From: Blautia glucerasea
GTDB taxonomy: Bacteria; Bacillota; Clostridia; Lachnospirales; Lachnospiraceae
Assembly (NCBI RefSeq): GCF_013304385.1
Contig: NZ_JAAITU010000006.1
Location: forward strand, 1 to 64,000
Direction: 5' to 3'
Length of the DNA stretch: 64,000 bases
This document shows positions 25,877 to 35,413 of the stretch, one piece after another (position 1 is the stretch's first letter; each line of letters opens with the position of its first letter). A program made the translations under genes and the position numbers. The notes under the pieces were generated by a model. That model did not search any database. It saw nothing but the letters and a program-made list of their open reading frames with translations, and had not been told where the DNA came from.

Positions 25877-27708
25877 GTGAGAGAAGCAGAAGACCTATGG
25901 GAGGCGGGCATGGTATGCGTTCTGTTGAGAAGGCTAAGGACTTTAAAGGAGCCATGAGTCGTTTGTTCCAGTACATGGGTAAATATAAATTCCGTTTTGG
26001 ACTGATGTTTCTGTTTGCTATTGCAGGAACTATATTTAATATTGTTGGGCCAAAGATCCTTGGAAAAGCGACCACAGAGCTTTTTAACGGACTGGTAAGA
26101 AAGGTAAACGGATCTGGCGGCATTGATTTTTCAAAAATTGGTCAGATTCTTTTATTCACGCTGGCCTTATATGTGGCAAGTGCATGCTTTTCCCTTATTC
26201 AGGGGTTTGTAATGACAGGGATTTCCAATGATGTTACGTATAGTCTGCGTAAGGACATTTCCAAAAAGATCAATCGTCTGCCTTTAAATTATTTTGAAAG
26301 CCGGACAAACGGAGAGATTCTTTCCAGGGTAACAAATGATGTGGATACCCTGCAGATGAGTCTGAACCAAAGTATTACCCAGCTGATCACCTCTATTACC
26401 ACATTGATCGGAGTATTTATAATGATGCTTTCTATTAATGTGCCGATGACGCTGACAGCCCTTTTAATCCTGCCAGTGTCCATGCTGATCATTAATGGGG
26501 TAATGAAGCGGTCGCAGAAATATTTCCGTGATCAGCAGAAATATCTGGGTGAAGTAAATGGCCAGATTGAGGAAAACTACGGTGGACACAATGTGGTGAA
26601 GGTGTTTAATAAGGAACAGGATGTACTGAATGTTTTTGAAAAAGATAACCAGAAGCTTTACGAGTCTGCATGGAAATCTCAGTTTTTCTCAGGCATGATG
26701 ATGCCTATTATGCAGTTTATCGGAAATTTGGGATATGTAATGGTTGCTTTGTTAGGCGGTGTGTTTGTGATCAAAGGAAGTATTGAGGTTGGAGATATCC
26801 AGTCCTTCTTCCAGTATATCCGTAATTTTACACAGCCTATCCAGCAGATCGCACAGGTAACAAATCTGCTTCAGTCTTCTGCTGCTGCGTCTGAAAGAGT
26901 TTTTGAATTTCTGGATGAGCCTGAGGAAGAGCAGGGCAAAGAGAATGCTGTGGATATTACAGGACTTTCTGGCAATGTGCAGTTCCAGCATGTTGAGTTT
27001 GGCTACAATCCGGATAAGATCATTGTCCATGATTTTTCAGCAGATGTGAAAAATGGGCAGAAGATCGCAATTGTAGGACCTACAGGTGCAGGTAAGACCA
27101 CTATGGTGAAGCTGCTGATGCGGTTCTATGATGTAAATAAAGGCTCCATCTGTGTAGATGGACATGATATCCGGGATTTTAACAGAAGTCAGTTAAGAGA
27201 AATGTTTGGTATGGTTCTGCAGGATACCTGGCTGTTCTCCGGAACGATCATGGAGAATATCCGGTACGGACGACTGGATGCTACAGACGAAGAGGTGATC
27301 GCAGCAGCAAAGGCAGCTCATATCCATCACTTTATTATGCAGCAGCCTGGCGGCTATAATATGGTGCTGGACGAGGAGACAAGTAATATTTCCCAGGGCC
27401 AGAAGCAGCTTTTGACTATTGCCAGAGCTATTTTGGCAGACAACAAGATCCTGATCCTGGACGAGGCTACCTCGTCTGTTGATACCAGAACAGAGATGCA
27501 GATTCAGAAGGCAATGGACAATCTGATGAAGGGAAGAACAAGCTTTGTGATCGCCCATCGTCTTTCTACGATCAAGGATGCAGATATGATCCTTGTTATG
27601 AAGGATGGAGATATTATTGAACAGGGATCTCATGAGGAACTGCTGGCAAAGGGAGGATTTTACGCACAGCTTTATAACAGCCAGTTTGAAAAAACGCAGA
27701 CAGCATAA
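25873..27708 (+). CDS. ABC exporter, fused permease-ATPase with canonical Walker B (subunit 2)
   Basis: 611-residue partner of the preceding gene. Six helices (about 35-330), then ATPase domain with Walker A GPTGAGKTT (about 402), Walker B ILILDEATSSVDT with the catalytic Glu, and H-loop FVIAHRLST. Its own signature is ISQGQKQLL, a departure from LSGGQ as expected for the subunit that completes the degenerate site. So one ATP site of the pair should hydrolyse and the other mainly bind. MarR control suggests multidrug or lipid-like substrates. Confidence 0.9.
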   Translation: MSERSRRPMGGGHGMRSVEKAKDFKGAMSRLFQYMGKYKFRFGLMFLFAIAGTIFNIVGPKILGKATTELFNGLVRKVNGSGGIDFSKIGQILLFTLALYVASACFSLIQGFVMTGISNDVTYSLRKDISKKINRLPLNYFESRTNGEILSRVTNDVDTLQMSLNQSITQLITSITTLIGVFIMMLSINVPMTLTALLILPVSMLIINGVMKRSQKYFRDQQKYLGEVNGQIEENYGGHNVVKVFNKEQDVLNVFEKDNQKLYESAWKSQFFSGMMMPIMQFIGNLGYVMVALLGGVFVIKGSIEVGDIQSFFQYIRNFTQPIQQIAQVTNLLQSSAAASERVFEFLDEPEEEQGKENAVDITGLSGNVQFQHVEFGYNPDKIIVHDFSADVKNGQKIAIVGPTGAGKTTMVKLLMRFYDVNKGSICVDGHDIRDFNRSQLREMFGMVLQDTWLFSGTIMENIRYGRLDATDEEVIAAAKAAHIHHFIMQQPGGYNMVLDEETSNISQGQKQLLTIARAILADNKILILDEATSSVDTRTEMQIQKAMDNLMKGRTSFVIAHRLSTIKDADMILVMKDGDIIEQGSHEELLAKGGFYAQLYNSQFEKTQTA

Positions 27709-27740
27709 ATAATCAGGGTACAGTTACAGATAAGCATTTT

Positions 27741-27792
27741 TAAGAAGCAGTTTTCATCTCAGTTTGTTTGGGGTGTACTGCTTCTTTTTGTG
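27741..27792 (+). terminator. Terminator after the MarR-ABC operon
   Basis: AAGAAGCAGT pairs with ACTGCTTCTT across a loop of about 25 bases, followed by TTTG. A TATAAT box (27814-27819), probably the -10 of helD, follows. Confidence 0.7.
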
Positions 27793-27865
27793 TACTTTTT
27801 AAAGGCTATAGGGTATAATAATAAGAACCTCTCTGGAAGGGGATGACAAAAAGGGAGCTTTTAGA

Positions 27866-29947
27866 ATGACAGACAATAAAGATGGGATCCAATATCTGGC
27901 CTATGTATTGGATAAGCTGCGTCAGAGGATTGCAGAGATATCCCAAAGCATTGCAGAAGGCCAGAAAGAAATAGACGGTATGCATGAATATTACTGGGAA
28001 AATTACACAGAAATGGACCAGTATGGATATGAAAATTTTGACAATCAGCAGGCGTTGTTTCATCAAATCAGTGCCAATGAGCAGCAACTCCATCTAAAAA
28101 GCCGGTTTCGGAAAATGCTGGATTCTCCCTTTTTTGGAAGAGTAGATTTCATTTTTGAGGGAGAAGATGAGCCGGAAAGCTTTTATGTTGGTATTGGCAA
28201 TTTTGCAGAAAAGGCTGGAGGTGTGCCCCTGGTCTATGACTGGCGTGCACCTGTATGCGGACTTTTTTATGATTATGATAAAGGACCGGCTTTTTATGAA
28301 GCACCGCTTGGCAGGATCCAGGGTGAGATCCTTTCCAAATGGCAGTACAAGATCCGCAGGGGGAAGATGGTCTATCAGTTTGAAAGTGACATCAAGGTGG
28401 ATGATGAGATTCTGATGGCAGAGCTAGGAAGTAATGGCTCTGTAGCACTGAAGAATATTGTAAGCACGATTCAGAAGGAGCAGAATGCGATTATCCGTAA
28501 CACGAAAGACCGGATCATGGTGATCCAGGGGGCAGCAGGATCAGGTAAAACATCCATTGCGCTTCACAGGATTGCTTATCTTCTTTATCATGACAGGCAG
28601 AATCTGAAATCATCCAATATCCTGGTATTGTCTCCCAATGGGGTTTTCTCAGATTATATTTCCCATATTCTGCCGGAACTAGGGGAAGAAAATATAAAAG
28701 AAATGAGTTTTGACCTGTTTGCTTATCGGCAGCTTCAGGATACAGCAGCTGACTGTGAAGACCGTTATGACCAGATCGAGAGAAGCCTGAACCATCCAAA
28801 GGCTGTTACATTTTACCAGGAGAAGCAGTCTGAAGGATTTCTGAACCAGCTGGAACGGTTTATTACAGAACTGGAAGATGAGCTGATGGATTTCAGGGAT
28901 ATCCGTTATAAAGGCTATACAAAGACAGAAGCAGAGATCATTGATCTGTTTTACTTCAAATTTATGGATATTCCATTGCTTGCCAGAATGGATGCAGTGT
29001 GTGATTATTTTATTGATGAAGTGGAAACATTAAGGGACAGGGATCTGCCAGATGAAGAGAGGGAGCTGATCAGGGAGGATTTTTATTCCCTGTATGAAAC
29101 AAGGGATCTGTATGTATTGTACAGTCGTTTTCTGGAAAGCAGCGGATATCCGGCTCTTACCAGGGTTCCTCTTGAAAAGAGAAAGCTTCTATATGAAGAT
29201 GTATATCCTGTGCTTTATCTGAAATACCGTTTATGGGGGCAGCAGGAAAATAGTACGATCAAGCATCTGGTGGTAGATGAGATGCAGGATTATTCAAGAA
29301 TGCAGTATCTGATCCTAAAAAATATGTTTTCCTGCAGGATGACCATTCTTGGAGACAAGGCACAAACAATGGAAGAAAAACAACAGGATGTGTTTACTTT
29401 CCTGCCTGGGATCTTTGGAAGGGACATCCGCAGGATCCAGATGAATAAAAGCTATCGAAATACAGTGGAGATTGCGGCTTATGCTAATAAGCTGGCAGGG
29501 ATTTCGGATATGGAACTACTTCAGCGTCATGGAAAGCCTGTACAGGAACAGCAGTTTGAGGATATACAGGCAGCAGTGAAAGAAATACTGGACTATATCA
29601 AGCTGGGCGAGGATGAGTTTGAGACAGCAGCGGTGATCTTCCGCACAGAGAAGGAAGCAGACCTGGGAGCAGCTTTGCTTAAAGAGATGTTGGAAGAAAC
29701 AGGTTTTGATACAAAGGATCGGTTCAATTATCTGCACAGGAACAGTTCCAGATTTAAAAAGGGAATTACAGTTACTACCTTTTATCTGGCAAAGGGACTG
29801 GAATTCGACCAGGTATTTGTAATATTTCCTGAAAAAGACCAAAGTGCGCTTGCAAAACAGGGGAGATATATTGCAGCTACAAGGGCTCTTCATGAGTTAT
29901 ATATGTACAGTGTTTTAAATGTTTCTGGAAAGCATTTTGATTTCTGA
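27866..29947 (+). CDS. helD: RNA polymerase-associated helicase HelD (UvrD/Rep superfamily 1)
   Basis: Firmicutes HelD displaces stalled or post-termination RNA polymerase from nucleic acid. The 693-residue protein has an N-terminal coiled coil (about 10-75) that enters the polymerase secondary channel, a DWRAP-containing segment typical of HelD (VYDWRAPVCGLFYD, about 122), Walker A GAAGSGKTS (about 221), the Walker B-like HLVVDEMQDYS (about 470) and a C-terminal helicase motif TTFYLAKGLEFDQVFV (about 635). It is shorter than B. subtilis HelD (774). There is no nuclease domain, so it is not an AddA or UvrD homologue. It stands alone between terminator-like sequences. Confidence 0.87.
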   Translation: MTDNKDGIQYLAYVLDKLRQRIAEISQSIAEGQKEIDGMHEYYWENYTEMDQYGYENFDNQQALFHQISANEQQLHLKSRFRKMLDSPFFGRVDFIFEGEDEPESFYVGIGNFAEKAGGVPLVYDWRAPVCGLFYDYDKGPAFYEAPLGRIQGEILSKWQYKIRRGKMVYQFESDIKVDDEILMAELGSNGSVALKNIVSTIQKEQNAIIRNTKDRIMVIQGAAGSGKTSIALHRIAYLLYHDRQNLKSSNILVLSPNGVFSDYISHILPELGEENIKEMSFDLFAYRQLQDTAADCEDRYDQIERSLNHPKAVTFYQEKQSEGFLNQLERFITELEDELMDFRDIRYKGYTKTEAEIIDLFYFKFMDIPLLARMDAVCDYFIDEVETLRDRDLPDEERELIREDFYSLYETRDLYVLYSRFLESSGYPALTRVPLEKRKLLYEDVYPVLYLKYRLWGQQENSTIKHLVVDEMQDYSRMQYLILKNMFSCRMTILGDKAQTMEEKQQDVFTFLPGIFGRDIRRIQMNKSYRNTVEIAAYANKLAGISDMELLQRHGKPVQEQQFEDIQAAVKEILDYIKLGEDEFETAAVIFRTEKEADLGAALLKEMLEETGFDTKDRFNYLHRNSSRFKKGITVTTFYLAKGLEFDQVFVIFPEKDQSALAKQGRYIAATRALHELYMYSVLNVSGKHFDF

Positions 29948-29953
29948 CTGTGA

Positions 29954-29970
29954 GGGCACTGAATAGTTAC
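29954..29970 (+). repeat. Half copy of the GAACAGTTAC-type repeat
   Basis: GGGCACTGAATAGTTAC, closely related to GGGTACTGAACAGCTAC at 55502-55518; again 7 bp after a stop codon. Confidence 0.45.
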
Positions 29971-30023
29971 ACTGTGTTTTTCAAAAGTTTACAGGAATTT
30001 AAGAATCTGCACTGTGAAAAATA

Positions 30024-30052
30024 TTGACATATTTGTAATACAATTGTAAAAT
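30024..30052 (+). promoter_or_regulatory. Sigma-A promoter of the lipoprotein gene
   Basis: TTGACA (30024-30029) and TAAAAT (30047-30052), 17-bp spacer, about 40 bp before the start codon. Confidence 0.75.
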
Positions 30053-30093
30053 ATCGAATGAGGGATTTTTGTAAGATAAATAAGGAGGCAATT

Positions 30094-31080
30094 ATGAAGA
30101 ATAAAAGATTTTTAGTTCTCTTAACTATAACAGCAGCACTTTCAGGACTGGCCACAGGATGCTTTGGCGGAGATGATCCGGCAGAGCAGGTGATCGTGGA
30201 TGAGACTCCTACACCGGAGCCCACCCAGGAGCCTACACCAGAGCCTACGATTGCACCGGATGTACAGGATACTACTTATACTTCCAGTGATGGAGCAGTG
30301 ACGATCAAGCTTCCGGACGCTACCTGGGCGAATAAGTCAGATGCAGAGGATATGATCAGCTTTGAGTCACCTGAGCAGGGTAAGATCCTTGTTCTTCATG
30401 GAGCAGGGGAAGAGGATATGTCTTCAGCTATGATCCCCAATACCCAGGATCTGGCAGCTGCACTTGAGCAGGCTTCTGACCTTGAGCAGGGTACAGATTT
30501 TGAGATCCAGAATTACAACAGCACAAATGTGAATGGAGTAGGCATTTATTCTTACACTGTGAAGTATCTGAATACAGAGAAGAGCGGCGGATATGCTTAT
30601 GCTGTGAAGAAGGTATATGCCAATGAGAGCGAGTACTACAGCATTACAGGCTCGGTAGTGAATGATGCGTCCCTGACAGGGATCCAGACGGCTGTTGATT
30701 CTTTCCAGATCATTGGCGCATCCAGTACACTTGCTGTTGCAGATACTACTGCTGACGGCACTGCAGACGGTACACAGACAACAGATGGTACAGCATCCGG
30801 TGATTCTGCTACAGGTACAGACGGACAGGCCAGCTCCACTACCGGTAATTCCGGAGGATTTACACAGGAGCAGCTCACCGATACCAATCAGACAAGAACC
30901 ATCTACCGTAACTCTGATGGACATCCGCTTGTGATCACCCCGGACGGCAGCGGTAACTGGGTAGATTCCCAGGGCAATACTTACCGTTTTGCCAATAATG
31001 AGGATGTTTATGATCAGAATGATGTGGATTATTACTGGCACGGCGAAGGTGCAGATGTATATTATATGCCGGTAGAATAA
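30094..31080 (+). CDS. Secreted lipoprotein of unknown function
   Basis: 328 residues with a lipoprotein signal peptide whose lipobox is LATGC (Cys near residue 22), then a Pro/Glu/Thr tether (TPTPEPTQEPTPEPTIAP), a compact domain (about 60-185, beginning TYTSSDGAVTIKLPDATW), a T/A/D/G-rich linker, and a C-terminal Tyr-rich segment (TRTIYRNSDGHPLVITPDGS..NWVDSQGNTYRF). I start at ATG 30094 with GGAGG upstream, not at the longer frame. Anchored on the outer face of the membrane. I do not recognise the domains and assign no function. Confidence 0.85.
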   Translation: MKNKRFLVLLTITAALSGLATGCFGGDDPAEQVIVDETPTPEPTQEPTPEPTIAPDVQDTTYTSSDGAVTIKLPDATWANKSDAEDMISFESPEQGKILVLHGAGEEDMSSAMIPNTQDLAAALEQASDLEQGTDFEIQNYNSTNVNGVGIYSYTVKYLNTEKSGGYAYAVKKVYANESEYYSITGSVVNDASLTGIQTAVDSFQIIGASSTLAVADTTADGTADGTQTTDGTASGDSATGTDGQASSTTGNSGGFTQEQLTDTNQTRTIYRNSDGHPLVITPDGSGNWVDSQGNTYRFANNEDVYDQNDVDYYWHGEGADVYYMPVE

Positions 31081-31113
31081 AGGATTCCCGGTAATACTTC
31101 AGGAAGAAACCAA

Positions 31114-31155
31114 AGGCAGACAGCCGACTTACAACCGGTTGTCTGCTGTTTGTTA
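31114..31155 (+). terminator. Terminator after the lipoprotein gene
   Basis: GGCAGACA / TGTCTGC stem followed by TGTTTGTT; imperfect T-run. Confidence 0.6.
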
Positions 31156-31170
31156 TACGTGGGGAAAAGA

Positions 31171-31932
31171 ATGGATACAATGGAAGCATATGGTGAGTTT
31201 GCCAGGGTATATGATATTTTTCAGGATAATGTGGATTATGATAGCTGGGCCGGTTATCTTAAGGACACACTTAGAGAATATGGGATCAGTGACGGCTTGA
31301 TACTGGAACTGGGCTGTGGTACAGGTACTATGACAGAACTGTTAGCTGACTCCGGTTATGATATGATCGGTGTGGATAATTCAGAGGAGATGCTGGCAGA
31401 GGCCATGCAGAAAAGAGAGACTTCAGGCCATGATATTCTGTATCTTTTGCAGGACATGCAAGAGTTTGAACTTTATGGTACAGTGCGGGCTGTGATCAGC
31501 GTATGTGACAGTCTGAATTATCTTACTGAGGAGCAGGATCTGGAGCATGTTTTTGAACTGGTAAATAATTATCTGGATCCGGGCGGACTTTTTATTTTTG
31601 ATATGAATACAGTGTATAAGTATCAGGAGATGATCGGGGATTCCACCATTGCGGAGAATCGTGAGGAAGGCAGTTTCATATGGGAGAATACTTACGATGA
31701 GGAAAGCGGGATCAATGAGTATGCACTCACACTTTTCCTGCCGGATACAGATGGCAGGTATGAGAAAGTGGAGGAGGTTCATTATCAGAGAGCCTATCCG
31801 CTGGAACAGATCAAGACTCTTCTGCAAAGCTCTGGTCTTAAACTGCTGGCAGTTTATGATGCTTATACCAGAGAAGCACCCAGGGCTGACAGCGGACGTC
31901 TTACCTTTATTGCAAAAGAATATGGGAAATAA
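31171..31932 (+). CDS. Class I SAM-dependent methyltransferase
   Basis: Cytoplasmic methyltransferase of 253 residues with a Methyltransf_25-type Rossmann core: motif I ILELGCGTGTMTELLADSGY (about 44-63), motif II acidic residue in MIGVDNSEEML, and AVISVCDSLNYLTEEQDLEH (about 110-130). The downstream part (FIFDMNTVYKY; SFIWENTYDEESG) fits the YxxB-like clade whose substrate is unknown. I start at ATG 31171 (MDTMEAYGEFARVYD) with GGGGAAAAG upstream. It precedes hslO by 55 bp and may share its transcript. Confidence 0.85.
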   Translation: MDTMEAYGEFARVYDIFQDNVDYDSWAGYLKDTLREYGISDGLILELGCGTGTMTELLADSGYDMIGVDNSEEMLAEAMQKRETSGHDILYLLQDMQEFELYGTVRAVISVCDSLNYLTEEQDLEHVFELVNNYLDPGGLFIFDMNTVYKYQEMIGDSTIAENREEGSFIWENTYDEESGINEYALTLFLPDTDGRYEKVEEVHYQRAYPLEQIKTLLQSSGLKLLAVYDAYTREAPRADSGRLTFIAKEYGK

Positions 31933-31987
31933 AATAATGTGGTGAAAACACTTATTTTATGATTAAACGGATAAACAGGAGAGAAGA

Positions 31988-32869
31988 ATGAGCGATTATA
32001 TTATCAGAGCTGTTGCAGCGAACAGACAGATCCGTGCCTTTGCAGCAGTTACAACAGATACTGTGGAAACAGCAAGAAAAGACCATAATACCAGTCCGGT
32101 GGCAACCGCTGCACTGGGAAGGCTTCTTACAGGCGGAGCTATGATGGGAGCCATGATGAAAGGGGAAAAGGATATCCTGACTCTTCAGGTGAAGGGAGAC
32201 GGTCCGATCCAGGGAATTACAGTCACTGCTGATTCCCAGGGCAATGTAAAAGGCTATGTGGGCAATCCGGATGTGATCATTCCGGCTAACAGTAAAGGCA
32301 AGCTGGATGTATCTGGTGCCGTAGGAGCAGGATATATCAGCGTGATCAAGGATATGGGCCTGAAAGAGCCGTATGTGGGACAGGTTACTCTACAGACAGG
32401 TGAGATTGCAGAAGACCTGACCTATTATTTTGCAACCAGCGAACAGGTGCCATCAGCAGTAGGACTGGGTGTTCTGATGAATAAGAACAATACTGTCCGC
32501 CAGGCAGGCGGATTTATTGTACAGCTAATGCCTTTTGCAGAGGAAAGCGTTATTGCAAAGCTGGAAGAGAACATCAGCAAGATCTCATCTGTCACAAGCC
32601 TTCTGGAGGAAGGGCATACACCGGAAAGTTTGTTGAATGTGGTTCTTGATGGATTTGATATTGAGATCAACGATACCCTTCCAACCAGATTTTATTGTAA
32701 CTGCAGTAAAAGCAGGGTGGAGAAGGCGTTGATCAGTATTGGCAGAAAAGAATTAAATGAAATGATCCAGGAAGGAAAGGATGTAGAACTGAACTGCCAT
32801 TTCTGTAATACCAACTATGTGTTTCATGTGGAAGAATTAAAGGAGATCCTTCGGAGGTGTAAGAAGTGA
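31988..32869 (+). CDS. hslO: Redox-regulated chaperone Hsp33
   Basis: Holdase activated by oxidation through a C-terminal zinc centre. The 293-residue protein shows the family N-terminus MSDYIIRAVAANRQIRAFA and core (LQVKGDGPIQGITVTADSQG). The zinc-binding cysteines are intact: CNC near 237-239 and CHFC near 269-272. GAGAAG precedes the ATG. It overlaps nadE by 4 bp (GTGA). Confidence 0.96.
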   Translation: MSDYIIRAVAANRQIRAFAAVTTDTVETARKDHNTSPVATAALGRLLTGGAMMGAMMKGEKDILTLQVKGDGPIQGITVTADSQGNVKGYVGNPDVIIPANSKGKLDVSGAVGAGYISVIKDMGLKEPYVGQVTLQTGEIAEDLTYYFATSEQVPSAVGLGVLMNKNNTVRQAGGFIVQLMPFAEESVIAKLEENISKISSVTSLLEEGHTPESLLNVVLDGFDIEINDTLPTRFYCNCSKSRVEKALISIGRKELNEMIQEGKDVELNCHFCNTNYVFHVEELKEILRRCKK

Positions 32870-34773
32870 AGCATGGATTTATAAAAGCAGCAGCCGGTAC
32901 ACCAGAGATCACAGTGGCTGACTGCGAAGCCAACAGAAAGGCCATCCTGAAAGTAATCCACAAGATGGAGAAAGAACATGCAAAGATCATGGTGCTTCCG
33001 GAACTTTGTATTACAGGCTACACCTGTCAGGATCTGTTTTTACAGCGTCAGCTTTTGGACAGTGCATGGCATACTTTGAAAAAGCTGGCAGTGGCTACTC
33101 AGCAAGTGGATGCGCTTATTTTTCTCGGGCTGCCTATGCGTCATGCAGGCAAGCTGTATAATGTGGCAGCTGTGCTGAATCATGGTGAGATCCTGGGCTT
33201 TATCCCAAAAACCTGTATACCTAATTATAATGAATTCTACGAGCAGCGCCATTTCACTTCAGGCAGTGACTGTATGGACACTCATGAGGTAGACGGCGTT
33301 GAGATTCCATTTGGTACAGACCTGCTGTTTGTGTGTGATGAGTGTGAAGAACTGACAGTAGCAGCAGAGATTTGTGAGGATCTTTGGGTTCCACAGCCAC
33401 CAAGTGTATCTCATGCACAGGCAGGTGCTCATGTGATCGTGAACCTTTCTGCCAGTGATGAGATGGTAGGGAAGGATGCTTACAGAAGATCCCTTGTAAC
33501 CGGACAGTCTGCAAGGCTGATTTGTGGATACGTTTATGCTACTGCAGGTGAGGGGGAATCCTCTCAGGATCTGGTTTTCGGTGGACAGAATATGATCGCT
33601 GAGAACGGAGTACTGCTGGCAGAGGGCAGAAGATTCCATAATTCTGTGGTTTTCGGAGAGATTGATGTGTACCGTCTGGCAGACGAGAGAAGAAGGATGT
33701 CTACCTTCCCGGGAACAGATGGCAGTGGTTATGAGAGGATTCCTTTCCATGTTAAGAAAGAAAAGACAAAGCTGACCCGTGTATTCCCGGCAACTCCCTT
33801 TGTTCCTGGAAAAAAAGAAGAAAGGGATTTGCGGTGTGAAGAAATTCTGAATATACAGGCCATGGGATTGAAAAAAAGACTGGATCATGTACACAGCCAG
33901 CGTGCAATGGTTGGGCTGTCCGGAGGACTGGATTCCACACTTGCCCTTTTGGTAATGGCCAGGGCATTTGACAGGATGAAGGCACCAAGAGAGCAGATAC
34001 ATTGTGTGACTATGCCATGTTTTGGGACTACAGACAGGACATACCAGAATGCATGTACACTCAGCAAGCGTATAGGTGCTTCGCTGACGGAGATTAATAT
34101 ACGGGATGCGGTAAATATTCATTTCAGGGATATTGGACACGATCCTGAGGTACATGATGTAACTTATGAGAACTCTCAGGCAAGGGAGCGTACACAGATT
34201 CTGATGGATATGGCCAATCAGGAGGGCGCGATTCTGGTTGGTACAGGTGACCTTTCAGAGCTGGCCCTAGGGTGGGCCACCTATAATGGAGATCATATGT
34301 CCATGTATGGGGTGAATACCTCTGTACCAAAGACCCTTGTACGTCATCTGGTAAGATATTATGCAGATACATGTGAGGATGAAGAGCTTTCCAAAGTACT
34401 TCTGGATATATTGGATACACCGGTAAGCCCGGAGCTTTTGCCTCCAAAAGACGGGAAGATCGCACAAAAGACAGAAGACCTGGTAGGACCTTATGAGCTT
34501 CATGACTTTTTCTTATATTATATGCTGCGTGCCGGATATCAGCCGGATAAGATCTACCGGATCGCATGCAGAACCTTTGATGGCATTTATGACAAGGAAA
34601 CCATTATGAAGTGGCTGAAGATTTTTTATCGGAGATTTTTTGCACAGCAGTTTAAACGTTCCTGCCTGCCGGATGGACCAAAGGTGGGAAGCGTTGCCTT
34701 GTCTCCAAGAGGGGATCTGCGTATGCCAAGTGATGCAAGTGCTGCCATATGGATGGCAGAGCTGGAAGAATAG
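32866..34773 (+). CDS. nadE: Glutamine-dependent NAD+ synthase
   Basis: Final step of NAD biosynthesis: amidates nicotinic acid adenine dinucleotide using ammonia from glutamine. 635 residues: an N-terminal nitrilase-like glutaminase domain (1-280) with Glu in VLPELCITGY, Lys in FIPKTCIPNYNEFYE and nucleophile Cys in AAEICEDLW, then the synthetase domain with the P-loop GLSGGLDSTLAL (about 345) and VGTGDLSELALGW. Start is GTG 32866, overlapping the hslO stop. The two-domain form means that it does not rely on free ammonia. Confidence 0.96.
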   Translation: MKHGFIKAAAGTPEITVADCEANRKAILKVIHKMEKEHAKIMVLPELCITGYTCQDLFLQRQLLDSAWHTLKKLAVATQQVDALIFLGLPMRHAGKLYNVAAVLNHGEILGFIPKTCIPNYNEFYEQRHFTSGSDCMDTHEVDGVEIPFGTDLLFVCDECEELTVAAEICEDLWVPQPPSVSHAQAGAHVIVNLSASDEMVGKDAYRRSLVTGQSARLICGYVYATAGEGESSQDLVFGGQNMIAENGVLLAEGRRFHNSVVFGEIDVYRLADERRRMSTFPGTDGSGYERIPFHVKKEKTKLTRVFPATPFVPGKKEERDLRCEEILNIQAMGLKKRLDHVHSQRAMVGLSGGLDSTLALLVMARAFDRMKAPREQIHCVTMPCFGTTDRTYQNACTLSKRIGASLTEINIRDAVNIHFRDIGHDPEVHDVTYENSQARERTQILMDMANQEGAILVGTGDLSELALGWATYNGDHMSMYGVNTSVPKTLVRHLVRYYADTCEDEELSKVLLDILDTPVSPELLPPKDGKIAQKTEDLVGPYELHDFFLYYMLRAGYQPDKIYRIACRTFDGIYDKETIMKWLKIFYRRFFAQQFKRSCLPDGPKVGSVALSPRGDLRMPSDASAAIWMAELEE

Positions 34774-34784
34774 AATACTGGATC

Positions 34785-34811
34785 AGGGACTGCTTAGTAC
34801 ACAGTCCCTTT
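34785..34811 (+). terminator. Terminator after nadE
   Basis: GGGACTG / CAGTCCC stem with a short loop and TTTTT on the + strand; the loop overlaps the stop codon of the convergent gene. Confidence 0.85.
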
Positions 34812-35228
34812 TTCTATGGCACTTTTTATGGATGATAGGAGCAACTGACTGGTATATTTCTGATCATCCGGATAGGTAATATTCTCCAGGGATTGAGACT
34901 GATAGATCTGCGCGGCCAGGGATTCCAGGGCAGGTTTCATCAGAGGAAATGCGGCTTTTGTGCTTTCGCTTAAGTTTACCAGATCAATGGAAGCAATCCT
35001 GTCAGCGTCCAGGCTTACTTCCATGTCAAAGGTATTTCCGTTGAGTGAAATGGAAGAGCGATAGATTCCAGGAGTATATTTGGAAGCTTTTCCGGATTGA
35101 GCCTGGTTTTTTCCGGAGCCAAACATAAAGAAGAGCAGAACACCGAAAAGAATGGCAAGGATCAGAAAAAGAATGGTATAAACCACTTCTTTCATATGTA
35201 AAACAATGATCTTTGTTTTGGAACTCAT
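34794..35228 (-). CDS. Membrane-anchored FMN_bind-like protein
   Basis: 144-residue protein with one N-terminal transmembrane helix (about 15-37, VVYTILFLILAILFGVLLFF) and an extracytoplasmic domain (about 55-144) shaped like the FMN-binding domain of RnfG/NqrC (YTPGIYRSSISLNGNTFDME, then VSLDADRIASIDLVNLSES). The SGATxTS motif that carries covalent FMN is not present; its place near the C-terminus reads KYTSQLLLSSIKSAIEKG. It may be a structural relative that no longer binds flavin. Start at 35228 with GGGAGG upstream on the minus strand. Convergent with nadE, divergent from addB. Confidence 0.65.
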   Translation of the reverse strand: MSSKTKIIVLHMKEVVYTILFLILAILFGVLLFFMFGSGKNQAQSGKASKYTPGIYRSSISLNGNTFDMEVSLDADRIASIDLVNLSESTKAAFPLMKPALESLAAQIYQSQSLENITYPDDQKYTSQLLLSSIKSAIEKGTVY

Positions 35229-35413
35229 GGCATGCGCCTCCCGGTCTGTTTTTCTATATCCTATTATCAAACCTTTGGATTTATGATATGATTATGAAAT
35301 GATGTTGGGGAAAAAGTCCTCAATAATGATACGGTGTTTAAAAATCAGTTCTTTACCGTGCCTGTCCCAGTGCGGGGTACGATCTTAAGATTGTTTATAG
35401 GAAAGGAGTCCAT

